Shown: in pieces, positions 1-8,673 of the stretch | How positions within the stretch are numbered: position 1 is the first letter of the stretch | Layout of the letters: the number at the start of each line of letters is the position of its first letter | Source of the DNA: JBDHTQ01 sp039808765 | GTDB lineage: Bacteria > Pseudomonadota > Alphaproteobacteria > UBA2400 | Direction: 5' to 3' | NCBI GenBank assembly: GCA_039808765.1 | Contig: JBDHTQ010000008.1 | Location: 50,136 to 114,135, forward strand | DNA length: 64,000 nucleotides | Notes under the pieces: generated by a model | The model's database searches: none | What the model saw: only the letters and a program-made list of their open reading frames with translations | What the model was told of the DNA's origin: nothing | Translations under genes and position numbers: made by a program

Positions 1-1
1 G

Positions 2-127
2 TCGATTTGGACGGCGTTTGATCGTAAAATGACAATGATTGCTACTTTTTCCAGCTATATGGCACCCCCAGCGGCTGAAAAGATTGAGCAAAGAAACGTT
101 AAACATCTTGCCGATGCAACGGGATAG
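2..127 (+). CDS. 3' end of an unidentified gene (partial)
   Basis: An open frame enters from the left edge and stops at TAG 125-127, giving 41 codons whose last residues read VKHLADATG. It lies 9 bases upstream of the lytic transglycosylase start and on the same strand, so it is probably the last part of the preceding gene in the same operon. There is too little sequence to assign a family. Confidence 0.5.
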   Translation, partial: SIWTAFDRKMTMIATFSSYMAPPAAEKIEQRNVKHLADATG

Positions 128-136
128 GAAACCTTG

Positions 137-565
137 ATGTCGCCGACATTACTGGCCATATGTCTGATCGTTTCTGCGCAATCCTATGATTTGCCGCCGG
201 GAGTTCTCTTGGGGATTTTGCAGGTGGAAGGGGGACGTATCGGGCAAGAGGTTTCCAACACCAATGGCTCATATGATTTGGGGCCGATGCAAATTAATAC
301 GATCTGGCTGCCCGAACTGGCACGCCGCTGGGGGATGGATCAAGCTGCAGTGCGTAAAAAAGTGCGTGATGATGGTTGCGCTAACATTGCGGTCGCCTCG
401 TGGATTTTACGTCAGCGTATAAATTATACAGGATCCCTGTGGGGTGGGATTGCTGGATATCATTCGCTAACCCCCAGCCTTGGCAGTCGCTATGCCAGCA
501 AGGTTGCCACTGCGATGAAACGGTACAATCTCAATGACCGCAAAGACATCCTTATGGCCCGATAA
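137..565 (+). CDS. Small SLT-type lytic transglycosylase
   Basis: A 142-residue protein of the soluble lytic transglycosylase fold, which cleaves the MurNAc-GlcNAc bond of peptidoglycan. The early VEGG segment carries the likely catalytic glutamate, followed by the family's NGSYDLGPMQIN block and a C-terminal AGYHS/YASKV stretch. The N-terminus is hydrophobic and may act as an export signal. ATG 137 is preferred to TTG 134 because AGGA lies 7 bases upstream of it. Stand-alone SLT proteins of this size are common in conjugation or type IV secretion clusters (VirB1-like), but the neighbours downstream are glycosyltransferases, so a role in secretion is only a possibility. Its 3' end overlaps the next gene by 32 bases. 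Confidence 0.8.
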   Translation: MSPTLLAICLIVSAQSYDLPPGVLLGILQVEGGRIGQEVSNTNGSYDLGPMQINTIWLPELARRWGMDQAAVRKKVRDDGCANIAVASWILRQRINYTGSLWGGIAGYHSLTPSLGSRYASKVATAMKRYNLNDRKDILMAR

Positions 566-1781
566 GCCGTCATACTTGCTTGACCGAATGTTTAATCTTC
601 GGTTTGGAATTTTGGTGATTGCGTTGTTTTTCTTCTTTGGTGTGAGAGGGGTTTCTGTTGTCGAAAACTATTTTTCGCACGATGGGATAAAAATGATTGT
701 GAGCGGTGACTATTCACCTCACTGGGTAATGGGGCGACTTGCCTATGAGGGGTATGCGGCGGAAAGTTACCAAAAAAACAACGTTGTTGAGAAAGCTGAA
801 GCCACATTAAAGCCATTGGGGTTAACAAGTGGTCCAGCTTTAAGAGCGAACGTATATCCGCCGACGATGCTCCTTTTTTTAAAACCTTTGGGTGCCTTTG
901 ATTTTGTGACAAGCTATCGCGTTTTTATCGCTATTGGGGTTTGTTTGTTTACACTGATGCTTTGCATCTGGAAAATCGATGGCGTGTTGATTGTGAGTTT
1001 GCTTTTATCCCCTGGGCTGTGGTTCTCGCTCCGCACAGGTCAGAACGGATTGATCATTGCTGCGCTCATCGGATTAGGTTTTGCACTTTCAAGAAATCGA
1101 CCTTTTTTATCAGGTGTTTGTTTTGGGTTATGTTGTATTAAACCGCAATTTGGCCTTTATTTGCCGCTTGTTCTGATCCTAGATCACCGGTGGAAGGTTT
1201 TTGGTGCTGCTGCAGTGACATGTGTGAGTGTGAGTATTTTGAGTTATCTTTTTTGTGGGGGATGGGAAACGTGGCAGGCATTTATTGATAATGCACCCCA
1301 ATCAGCACAAAATATTATGCAAACAGCCATTCTATATCCGCGCCTGTGGAGTGTATACGGCGGTTTTCGGGTTCTTGGTGCGTCCTTTCAGTGGGCGGAA
1401 ATTTTTCAACTCATCAGCGCCATAACGGCTTGCTTTGCACTTGTGGTTATTTGCATGCGTTCACGTGATGTGGCGATACGCATGGCGGCAACGGTCTGTG
1501 CAACATTTGCCTCGCTTCCCGTCGTTTATGATTATGATACAGCGCAATTAATGCTGGTCTGGATATTGGTGTTTTGGTTACCAAATAAAAGCAGGTGGAT
1601 ACTGGGGCTTGTGATCCCACTGTTGGTTGTTATGACAGCTTTGCTGACCTATTATGGTCTTCTCACTGACGTGAATGCTTTTCCTTTGATTCCCGCCTGT
1701 GTTTGGGTGATGCTTTTGACACTGGTAAAAATAAGTGGGCAGTTGTCAGTGCAAGAAAAGAGCGATACAAACCACCTATGA
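534..1781 (+). CDS. GT87-family (DUF2029) polytopic glycosyltransferase, copy 1
   Basis: A 415-residue membrane protein with about ten hydrophobic segments. It carries the family hallmark of a GQNGL motif followed by a helix and KPQFGL. GT87 enzymes use polyprenyl-phosphate sugars as donors and transfer them on the periplasmic face of the inner membrane; the acceptor here is unknown. It is the first of three tandem paralogues. The ATG at 534 overlaps the upstream gene by 32 bases; the ATG at 588 is an alternative, and neither has a clear ribosome binding site. Its TGA overlaps the ATG of copy 2 (ATGA), implying translational coupling. Confidence 0.75.
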   Translation: MTAKTSLWPDKPSYLLDRMFNLRFGILVIALFFFFGVRGVSVVENYFSHDGIKMIVSGDYSPHWVMGRLAYEGYAAESYQKNNVVEKAEATLKPLGLTSGPALRANVYPPTMLLFLKPLGAFDFVTSYRVFIAIGVCLFTLMLCIWKIDGVLIVSLLLSPGLWFSLRTGQNGLIIAALIGLGFALSRNRPFLSGVCFGLCCIKPQFGLYLPLVLILDHRWKVFGAAAVTCVSVSILSYLFCGGWETWQAFIDNAPQSAQNIMQTAILYPRLWSVYGGFRVLGASFQWAEIFQLISAITACFALVVICMRSRDVAIRMAATVCATFASLPVVYDYDTAQLMLVWILVFWLPNKSRWILGLVIPLLVVMTALLTYYGLLTDVNAFPLIPACVWVMLLTLVKISGQLSVQEKSDTNHL

Positions 1782-3004
1782 ACCATGAGCGGCATTATTT
1801 TTTGGCAAATTATTTTTTCCTCATCATGGGGTTTGTTAGTTTTTGCTATTTTTTTTATGATGCAGGCCGCTTGATTCCTTTTAAGCGGTTAAGCGCCGAA
1901 GAAGTTTCTCACAGTTTGCGTGGCGGAGATTTTCGCATTGCTTGGGCAACGGGCGTTTTTGCTGCACAAAAAGATGTTGAAAAAATTTTTGATGATGACG
2001 CCCTAAAACAAACAGATGTTTTGAAAAACACGCAAGTCGGAGGGCAACTATCGCTTTATCCACCGCAGTGGATTATGGTTGTCGCGCAACTCATCCCGAT
2101 GGGATATGACAGGGCGTGGCCAGCTTTTTTTTGGTTTAGCTTCTTTCTTTATGTAATGGGGGTTCTGTGCGCATACCGTGTTTTGGGTGTGCTGGCAGTG
2201 GTTTTGGCGTTAGGGTTTTCTGGCTTCTGGAATAATTTGATTTTTGGTCAAAACTCGTTGCTGGTGGCTGGGCTGCTGCTTTTCGTGCAAGCCACGATCA
2301 TCGCACGACCGTGGTTGGCGGGTGCACTTTTATCATTGGCCACGATAAAACCACAACTTGGATTTTTGTGGCCGCTTTACTTGTTGATAGCAAAACCTGT
2401 CTCGAAGAATAAATATGTTTTTATTTCGGCTGTTATTGCGACGGCTGTTTTTTGTGGGGCATCGTTCTTTTTTTTAGGTCGTGATGTTTGGGTATTGTTT
2501 TTTCAACATGTTCACGCTCCATTGGAAAGATTGACGGAAAATTTTGATACCGCGCGCGCTGATGTCATGATCAGCACCTATGCCGCTCTTCGTTTGACAG
2601 GGTTGAGTAATGTTTGGGCATGGTTTGGGCATGGGCTTGTTGGGATTATCGCAGTCTTTATTCTTGTTAAAACGCTCAGAGGGAAGTCATCGCGTGAGAT
2701 AAAAATCAGTACCTTGATTTTGGCAACATTACTTCTCTCGCCGCATGCTTATAGCTATGATTTGGTTCTGCTTATAATCCCTATTTTGTCGCTTTTACAA
2801 TATTGCCGGATCAACGGTTGGCGGCAATCTGACCTTGAAATATTTTTGACCTTCTACATTTTTCCCGCTTTTATATCAGTCATAAATATCGATTTTCGTA
2901 TTCCCTTGATTGCGCTATTTCTTCTTTATGGGTTGTATCACTTAAGTGTACTTCCCGTTTTAAATGATGAAAGTTTAAAGGATGACGCTGTCAGTAAAAA
3001 ATAA
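1778..3004 (+). CDS. GT87-family (DUF2029) polytopic glycosyltransferase, copy 2
   Basis: A 408-residue polytopic membrane protein paralogous to its two neighbours. It carries GQNSLL, then a hydrophobic helix and KPQLGF, and ends with the SYDLVLLIIP segment typical of the family. The start at 1778 shares ATGA with the stop of copy 1; the frame stays open further upstream to 1703, but that stretch lies entirely inside copy 1. The likely role is transfer of a sugar from a lipid-linked donor to a cell-envelope glycan. Having three different copies suggests stepwise addition to one glycan rather than redundancy, which is inference. Confidence 0.75.
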   Translation: MNHERHYFLANYFFLIMGFVSFCYFFYDAGRLIPFKRLSAEEVSHSLRGGDFRIAWATGVFAAQKDVEKIFDDDALKQTDVLKNTQVGGQLSLYPPQWIMVVAQLIPMGYDRAWPAFFWFSFFLYVMGVLCAYRVLGVLAVVLALGFSGFWNNLIFGQNSLLVAGLLLFVQATIIARPWLAGALLSLATIKPQLGFLWPLYLLIAKPVSKNKYVFISAVIATAVFCGASFFFLGRDVWVLFFQHVHAPLERLTENFDTARADVMISTYAALRLTGLSNVWAWFGHGLVGIIAVFILVKTLRGKSSREIKISTLILATLLLSPHAYSYDLVLLIIPILSLLQYCRINGWRQSDLEIFLTFYIFPAFISVINIDFRIPLIALFLLYGLYHLSVLPVLNDESLKDDAVSKK

Positions 3005-4253
3005 AACACTTCTCATCTTTGCACTGCTTGGGATTGCATTTACGCTTTTCAATGTTTGGGACTACGGCATGATTATTGCGGAGTCCTATCCGCACTTAAC
3101 TCATTTTACAGGATATCCACCGGGAAGTGATTTTTGGCAATTTTGGGCTGCGGCTCGGTTGGTTTTGTCTGGCATGCCCGAAGGCCCTTATCAGCCAGCT
3201 GCGATTACTGCAGCTATGCAGGATATCTCAAATATAACGCAAGGAGTGCAATCTTCGCCGCTTTACTATCCACCGCTGTATTTAATGTGGCTTGCGCCGT
3301 TTGGGTTGTTACCTTATTTTCCTGCCTACCTCGTCTTTTTTACAGTTGGGTTTTTGCTTTTTCTAGCGAGTCTCTATTTCTGGTGTCGCGACTGGCGCAT
3401 TACGTCAATGATGTTGCTGTTTTTTGGTATTCATCTAAATTTGATGATGGGGCAAAATGGTTTGATTACAGCGGCATTATTTGGTTTTGCGTTATATTTT
3501 CTTGAACGGTCACCACTTACGTCTGGTATATTTTTTGCGAGTCTGTTTTTCAAGCCGCAATTATGCCTTCTCATTCCGATTGTTTTGCTTGCTCATCGGG
3601 ATAAAGATGTTTTCAGGTACACACTGCTCGCGGGGTTGGTGTATATGAGTGCGAGTATTATTTTATTTGGTTTTTTGCCGTGGCTTGACAGTTTGTCGGC
3701 GATGACGACCGCAAATGGCACGCTGGGCGGAATGACAGGATTGTTGTTACGTAACCCATCTTTCTTTGCGTTTTTGCGCCTTTCAGGTCTGGATGGATAT
3801 TTACGTGATCTTTTCTTTTCTGATCATGTGACGTTTTTAGCGGTGGCGATGCTGTTTCATGTTATTCTTGCTGTCGGTGTTGTCGGTGTTGTTGTTTGGG
3901 TTTGGCGAAAAAGTGGTCTTCTTCGTCTTAAAGTTTCAGCGCTTGCCTGTGGAACCCTTCTGGTTACGCCTTTTTTATATGAATATGACCAGGCCTTAAT
4001 GGTTTGGCCCATTTTAATGCTGACTCTAGAGGCTTTGCGAAGCCGATTTACATGGGTGGAAATCATGGTTTTGCCGCTTGCGATGACGTGGCCGGTGTTG
4101 GTGCAAAAAATCCCGCAATTCGTGGGATTACAGCTTGGTTTCGTGATGCCGGTGATTTTATTAACTTTAACATTAAGGCGTGTTAAGAATGAGCTAAAAG
4201 AGTCGATTGATTTGCCAGTATTAAATGCAGTAAAACCTGTCTATGACGCTTGA
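2982..4253 (+). CDS. GT87-family (DUF2029) polytopic glycosyltransferase, copy 3
   Basis: A 423-residue membrane protein with the same GQNGL ... KPQLCL signature as copies 1 and 2. An N-terminal region with GYPPGSDFWQFW and YYPPLY resembles the first periplasmic loop of GT87 enzymes, where the catalytic aspartate usually sits. It starts 23 bases inside copy 2 and ends 11 bases inside mutS, so the four genes appear to be read from one transcript. AAAGG lies directly against the ATG, too close for an ideal ribosome binding site, which fits coupled re-initiation. Confidence 0.75.
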   Translation: MTLSVKNKTLLIFALLGIAFTLFNVWDYGMIIAESYPHLTHFTGYPPGSDFWQFWAAARLVLSGMPEGPYQPAAITAAMQDISNITQGVQSSPLYYPPLYLMWLAPFGLLPYFPAYLVFFTVGFLLFLASLYFWCRDWRITSMMLLFFGIHLNLMMGQNGLITAALFGFALYFLERSPLTSGIFFASLFFKPQLCLLIPIVLLAHRDKDVFRYTLLAGLVYMSASIILFGFLPWLDSLSAMTTANGTLGGMTGLLLRNPSFFAFLRLSGLDGYLRDLFFSDHVTFLAVAMLFHVILAVGVVGVVVWVWRKSGLLRLKVSALACGTLLVTPFLYEYDQALMVWPILMLTLEALRSRFTWVEIMVLPLAMTWPVLVQKIPQFVGLQLGFVMPVILLTLTLRRVKNELKESIDLPVLNAVKPVYDA

Positions 4254-6951
4254 AACAGAACAAGAAGCAGAGGCCCCTGCATCCGCAAATGAAAAAGCCA
4301 GCCCGATGGTGGCTCAGTATTTGGCGATTAAAGAAAAGCATCCGCTTGAGCTGCTTTTTTTTCGTATGGGTGATTTTTATGAAATGTTTTTTGATGATGC
4401 AGTGGCAGCCAGCCGTGCATTGGATATTGCACTCACAAAACGGGGACAATATAAGGGTAAAGATATACCCATGTGCGGGGTGCCGGTGCATTCACATACG
4501 GGGTACGTTGCTCGCCTTATAAAGAATGGTTTTCGCGTAGCTGTTTGTGAGCAAACAGAAACTCCGGCAGAAGCAAAAAAAAGAACGGGAAAAACGCTGG
4601 TCAATCGGGATGTTGTGCGTATTATTACGCCTGGCACGCTGACAGAAGATACGTTGCTAGAAGCCAGATCCAATAATTATTTGCTGGCAGTGGTTGGCGC
4701 AGCACAAGGTGATGTTGCGTTGGCGTGGTGTGATCTTTCTACCGGATCACTGGAGATAGAAAGTACAGCGCAAATTTCGCTCTTAACCACGCTTTCACGT
4801 TTATTGCCGCGTGAAGTCTTGCTGAGTGAAGAATTGGCGAAAGCCTTGCCACATTTAAGTGCAGCAATTAAAGAGTTGGGGGCTGCGATCACGCTGCGTC
4901 CTCAATCTTTGTTTAATCCGCAAAATTGTCATGAAAAGCTTTTGGGGTTTTATGACGTTGCCTCGCTTGACAGCTGGGGAGATTTTTCGGCGATTGAAAT
5001 TACAGCAGCGGGAGCGCTTCTGGATTATGTGCAGTTAACACAAGTCGGTGCTGTTCCGCGGATGGATCGTCCGCGCAAGAACACAAAAGGCGGGTTGCTT
5101 GAAATCGATGCTGCAAGTCGTCGTAATCTCGAAATTACCCAAACCATTACCGGGGATAAAAACGGCAGCCTTTTAAGTGTAATTGATCAAACTGTTACAG
5201 CGTCAGGATCGCGTCTGATGTTGCGACGATTGTCGTCACCCCTTACGGATGTTGAGATTATTAAAAACCGGCAGCAAGCTATTTTGTGGGCAATGAATCA
5301 AACGCAGCATCATTCCCGCATGAGGGAGTGCCTTTCCGGTGCACCGGATTTAGAGCGTGCCTTATCGCGCCTCTCGCTTGATCGGGCCGGGCCGCGAGAT
5401 TTGTTGGCCGTACGCGCAACGCTTACGGCAGCGAGTAATTTTTTTGAATTGCTAAACAGTGCAGAATTACCCGTAACGCTTCATTCTCATGCACAAAACC
5501 TTATCGGGCAAGACCCCTTAAGTGATTTGTTAAAGCGTGCGCTGAAAGAGGATGTGCCGTTGTTGGCGCGCGAAGGGAATTTTGTGGCCGAAGGATATTC
5601 ACAGCCGCTTGATCACTACAATATGCTGAAGATGGACGGCAAGCGCTTAATTGCTGCCTTACAGCTCCGTTATGTCAATGAGCTTGGATTAAGCACGCTC
5701 AAAATAAAATACAATAATATTATCGGCTATCATGTTGAGGTTTCAGCGCAGCAAGCTGAAAAGATTATAAATGGTCCGAGAGCAACAGAATTTATTCATC
5801 GCCAAACAATGGCGGGCGCTATGCGATTTACCACGAAAGAATTGGTGCAGCTTGAGCGGGATATGGGCGAGGCTGTCGAGCGCTCTTTGTCGATTGAATT
5901 GGAGATTTTTGAAATTTTAAGTGGCAGCGTTCTTAATGCGTATGGCGCATTAAGTGCGATGGCGGCTGCTCTCGCTGAATTTGATGTGGCGTTGTCGTTG
6001 GCTGACTTGGCTGAGCGTGAAAACTGGTGTTGTCCGGAAATCGATGAGAGTACTGACTTCGATATTGAAGAAGGACGTCATCCTGTTGTTGAAAAAGCGC
6101 TAAAGAATACCGCAAGCGTGCCGTTTATTGCCAATGATTGTCATCTGGCAACATCACAACGTCTTTGGCTTTTAAGCGGTCCCAATATGGCTGGTAAGTC
6201 AACGTTTTTGCGGCAAAATGCCTTGATGGTTGTGCTCGCACAAATGGGGAGTTTTGTTCCTGCCAAGCACGCTAAAATCGGGATTGTTGATCGTTTGTTT
6301 AGCCGGGTTGGTGCGTCTGACGATTTGGCACGCGGGCGATCGACCTTTATGGTCGAGATGGTTGAAACCGCCACGATCTTAAATTTAGCAACGCCAAAAT
6401 CGCTTGTTATTCTCGATGAAATTGGTCGAGGGACGGCCACACATGACGGTTTGGCGATTGCTTGGGCAACAGCCGAGCATCTGCATAACGTCAATCGTTG
6501 TCGCGCGCTGTTTGCAACCCACTATCATGAACTGAGCGCACTGACGGCTACACTTTCGGCGTTAGCGTGTCACTCAATGCGTGTGAAAGAGTGGAAAGGC
6601 GAAATCGTTTTTCTCCATGAGGTGATCGCTGGGTCAGCTGATCGATCATATGGCATACACGTCGCACAACTTGCGGGATTACCGCCCGTTGTGATTAAGC
6701 GTGCACAAAATATTTTAAATCAGTTGCAAGCAGAGAAAAATCAGCCTGATGAGCTACCATTATTCTCTCTTGCAAGCGATGATCCTGCTATGAGCACAGA
6801 AAAGACTCCAGCATACCTAAGCGAAGAAAGCGGGGCGCTAAAGGATCTAGAAAAAACCTTGCTTGCATGTAATCCAGAGACATTAAGCCCGCGAGACGCG
6901 TTGGATTTTGTTTATCAGCTTAAGGAAAAATTACTCAAGATCGATTGCTAA
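4243..6951 (+). CDS. mutS: DNA mismatch repair ATPase MutS
   Basis: A 902-residue MutS1 that recognises mismatches and small loops and, as an ATP-dependent clamp, recruits MutL. The N-terminal mismatch-binding domain has the intercalating F-Y-E motif at residues 45-47. The C-terminal ABC-type ATPase shows Walker A GPNMAGKST near 646-654, the SRVGASDD and ARGRSTFMVEM blocks, and Walker B plus signature LDEIGRGT near 724. Length is slightly above the E. coli protein (853). The gene begins 11 bases inside the third glycosyltransferase gene and converges with the minus-strand gene that ends 6 bases beyond its stop. No internal damage is seen. Confidence 0.98.
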   Translation: MTLETEQEAEAPASANEKASPMVAQYLAIKEKHPLELLFFRMGDFYEMFFDDAVAASRALDIALTKRGQYKGKDIPMCGVPVHSHTGYVARLIKNGFRVAVCEQTETPAEAKKRTGKTLVNRDVVRIITPGTLTEDTLLEARSNNYLLAVVGAAQGDVALAWCDLSTGSLEIESTAQISLLTTLSRLLPREVLLSEELAKALPHLSAAIKELGAAITLRPQSLFNPQNCHEKLLGFYDVASLDSWGDFSAIEITAAGALLDYVQLTQVGAVPRMDRPRKNTKGGLLEIDAASRRNLEITQTITGDKNGSLLSVIDQTVTASGSRLMLRRLSSPLTDVEIIKNRQQAILWAMNQTQHHSRMRECLSGAPDLERALSRLSLDRAGPRDLLAVRATLTAASNFFELLNSAELPVTLHSHAQNLIGQDPLSDLLKRALKEDVPLLAREGNFVAEGYSQPLDHYNMLKMDGKRLIAALQLRYVNELGLSTLKIKYNNIIGYHVEVSAQQAEKIINGPRATEFIHRQTMAGAMRFTTKELVQLERDMGEAVERSLSIELEIFEILSGSVLNAYGALSAMAAALAEFDVALSLADLAERENWCCPEIDESTDFDIEEGRHPVVEKALKNTASVPFIANDCHLATSQRLWLLSGPNMAGKSTFLRQNALMVVLAQMGSFVPAKHAKIGIVDRLFSRVGASDDLARGRSTFMVEMVETATILNLATPKSLVILDEIGRGTATHDGLAIAWATAEHLHNVNRCRALFATHYHELSALTATLSALACHSMRVKEWKGEIVFLHEVIAGSADRSYGIHVAQLAGLPPVVIKRAQNILNQLQAEKNQPDELPLFSLASDDPAMSTEKTPAYLSEESGALKDLEKTLLACNPETLSPRDALDFVYQLKEKLLKIDC

Positions 6952-6957
6952 AACGCG

Positions 6958-8625
6958 TTACTGCGTGAGCAGCTGAAGCTGGGCATTTGCGGCGCGTAAT
7001 GGATAAAATCGAATTTCTTTAATTGTGCTGGACGGCTGCTCGCCCGTAGAGTTCGAGCCAACGCGCAAGGTCGTTAGCCCTGATGGCAATGTTCCGGATG
7101 AATCGGTGTTGATGTTCCCGCTTGCGGAAGCCGCAAAGTTATTTAGAGAATAGCCATATGCCATTTTATACGTTGTGTTTTGTGAGAGTGTAGAAACGCT
7201 GGTAATACTTGACTGAGCGACAGCACCATCAAGCGTTACGTTCTCTAAGGCATTAGATGTATTCGCCCTGATTTTGTGTGCGTTGTTTTCGCTTCCGTTA
7301 TCAATTTGCAGCAGTGTTGCTGATGCTGTTTTTGTTCCGATAAAAGCGTTGGTGAAAAGTGTTCCTTCTGTTCCTGAAAACCATGATCCTGTTGGGATTG
7401 TGAGTGTGTCGACAGGGCGGTTAACTGTCGCGGTTGTTGTCGGGATATATGAGGTAACGCTAGAGCCTGATTCAACTTGAGCCCCCCAAACATAGCAATC
7501 CGATAAAACAGTTGATGTGGCTTCCCAAGAAGCCACAGTGCGTGTGCTATCTGATGGCCCAAGAACGAGGAAAGCTAAGTTGCTGACGGCAGCTGTTGTT
7601 ATCAATTTGAGCTGGTACCAGCCATTCGGGAGTGAAATAATTTCTGCCGTGGTGCCTGTCCAGTTTCCGCCGTTGTTTGTACCGACAATGGTCCCTGTTT
7701 GAATATTAAAAACCGCCTCGCCGCGATCGGGATAGGTTCCTTGAAGTCGTAATCCTAAGCGGCCTCCAACAGTTCCCGCTTTTACAAAAATTGATGCTGC
7801 ATACATTCCGGTTGAGCCAGAGGCAAGCACGTTTTGAATGTATGCCGACTGCGTTGTAGAATTACGGACAAGATATGTTGCTGTTGAGGCATTGTTGGGT
7901 GCCGTCGCTGCGTTATTGGTTTTTGTGATGCGAAAAAGCCCCCAACCTGTTCCACCAAAGTTTTCTGAGCTGCGGACGATGTTTGTTCGGCTTTCTTCAA
8001 TTAACAAGCCTTTTGCGCTGTGTGTTGTCGGGTCATAATTGAATCGTGCGGCACCAGATGCAGCGGTTTGAATGATGCCCGAGCTATCATAATAGGTAGC
8101 GGTTGAGGCGCGTGTATAGGTTCCTCCTGCGGCTGAAAGAAAAGCAGTGAACGTGTCATAAGCCGTGCCGTTTAGCGTGTATCGCCCATCGCTATCGTAA
8201 GTGAAATCCATGCTGAGGGTGGGGTAATTTACTTTAATGTTTGATGTGTTAGGTGCAGTAAACGTTACAGGATTCATGGCATTGCCATTTAAATCGGCGA
8301 TTGTGCCTGAATTAAGGTCAATTTCAGCAGGAGTAATTTGAATACCATCAAGATCTATATCGCCAATGGTGGGAGTGTATGTGAATGTCAGGGCGGCTGT
8401 TCCCGTGCCAGAGGCATACGTTGCATACCGTGTTTGTCCCCCGACATTTAGGGTAATGCGAGGCGTGCCACTACTGGTGTTAACATTTACCGCCTCATTT
8501 AAATTGACGGTAAAGGAGAGCGGGCTGATGGCAGCCTGAGCAGGATTGCTGTAAGCCATCAAAGCGCCTAACCCCGCTATGCATGTGCAGAAAAAAAGCG
8601 ACCTTATTTTATGAACAAACCCCAT
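6958..8625 (-). CDS. Secreted protein with Ig-like N-terminus and phage-structural/lectin-like module
   Basis: A 555-residue protein with a Sec signal peptide ending near YSNPAQA. The first mature segment (about residues 32-130) resembles bacterial Ig-like repeats, with alternating strands and IGDIDLDGI. The middle part contains TRASTATYYDSSG, RFNYDP and GLLIEESRTNIV, a run I recognise from phage head-spike/tail-fibre proteins. The rest is Ser/Thr/Gly-rich beta structure consistent with a concanavalin-like fold. It is probably exported and may bind glycans or attach to the surface. It ends 6 bases from mutS and begins about 48 bases downstream of the uvrA stop on the same strand. The function is not known. 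Confidence 0.7.
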   Translation of the reverse strand: MGFVHKIRSLFFCTCIAGLGALMAYSNPAQAAISPLSFTVNLNEAVNVNTSSGTPRITLNVGGQTRYATYASGTGTAALTFTYTPTIGDIDLDGIQITPAEIDLNSGTIADLNGNAMNPVTFTAPNTSNIKVNYPTLSMDFTYDSDGRYTLNGTAYDTFTAFLSAAGGTYTRASTATYYDSSGIIQTAASGAARFNYDPTTHSAKGLLIEESRTNIVRSSENFGGTGWGLFRITKTNNAATAPNNASTATYLVRNSTTQSAYIQNVLASGSTGMYAASIFVKAGTVGGRLGLRLQGTYPDRGEAVFNIQTGTIVGTNNGGNWTGTTAEIISLPNGWYQLKLITTAAVSNLAFLVLGPSDSTRTVASWEATSTVLSDCYVWGAQVESGSSVTSYIPTTTATVNRPVDTLTIPTGSWFSGTEGTLFTNAFIGTKTASATLLQIDNGSENNAHKIRANTSNALENVTLDGAVAQSSITSVSTLSQNTTYKMAYGYSLNNFAASASGNINTDSSGTLPSGLTTLRVGSNSTGEQPSSTIKEIRFYPLRAANAQLQLLTQ

Positions 8626-8673
8626 GCCTATATTTGTAGCACTGCTGGCATAAGATGCAAGTAAGCGTGGGTT

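Noticed and set aside
137..565. Start of a type IV secretion cluster
   Set aside because: The SLT-domain protein would fit, but the following genes are glycosyltransferases and the preceding gene is cut off, so no cluster can be claimed.
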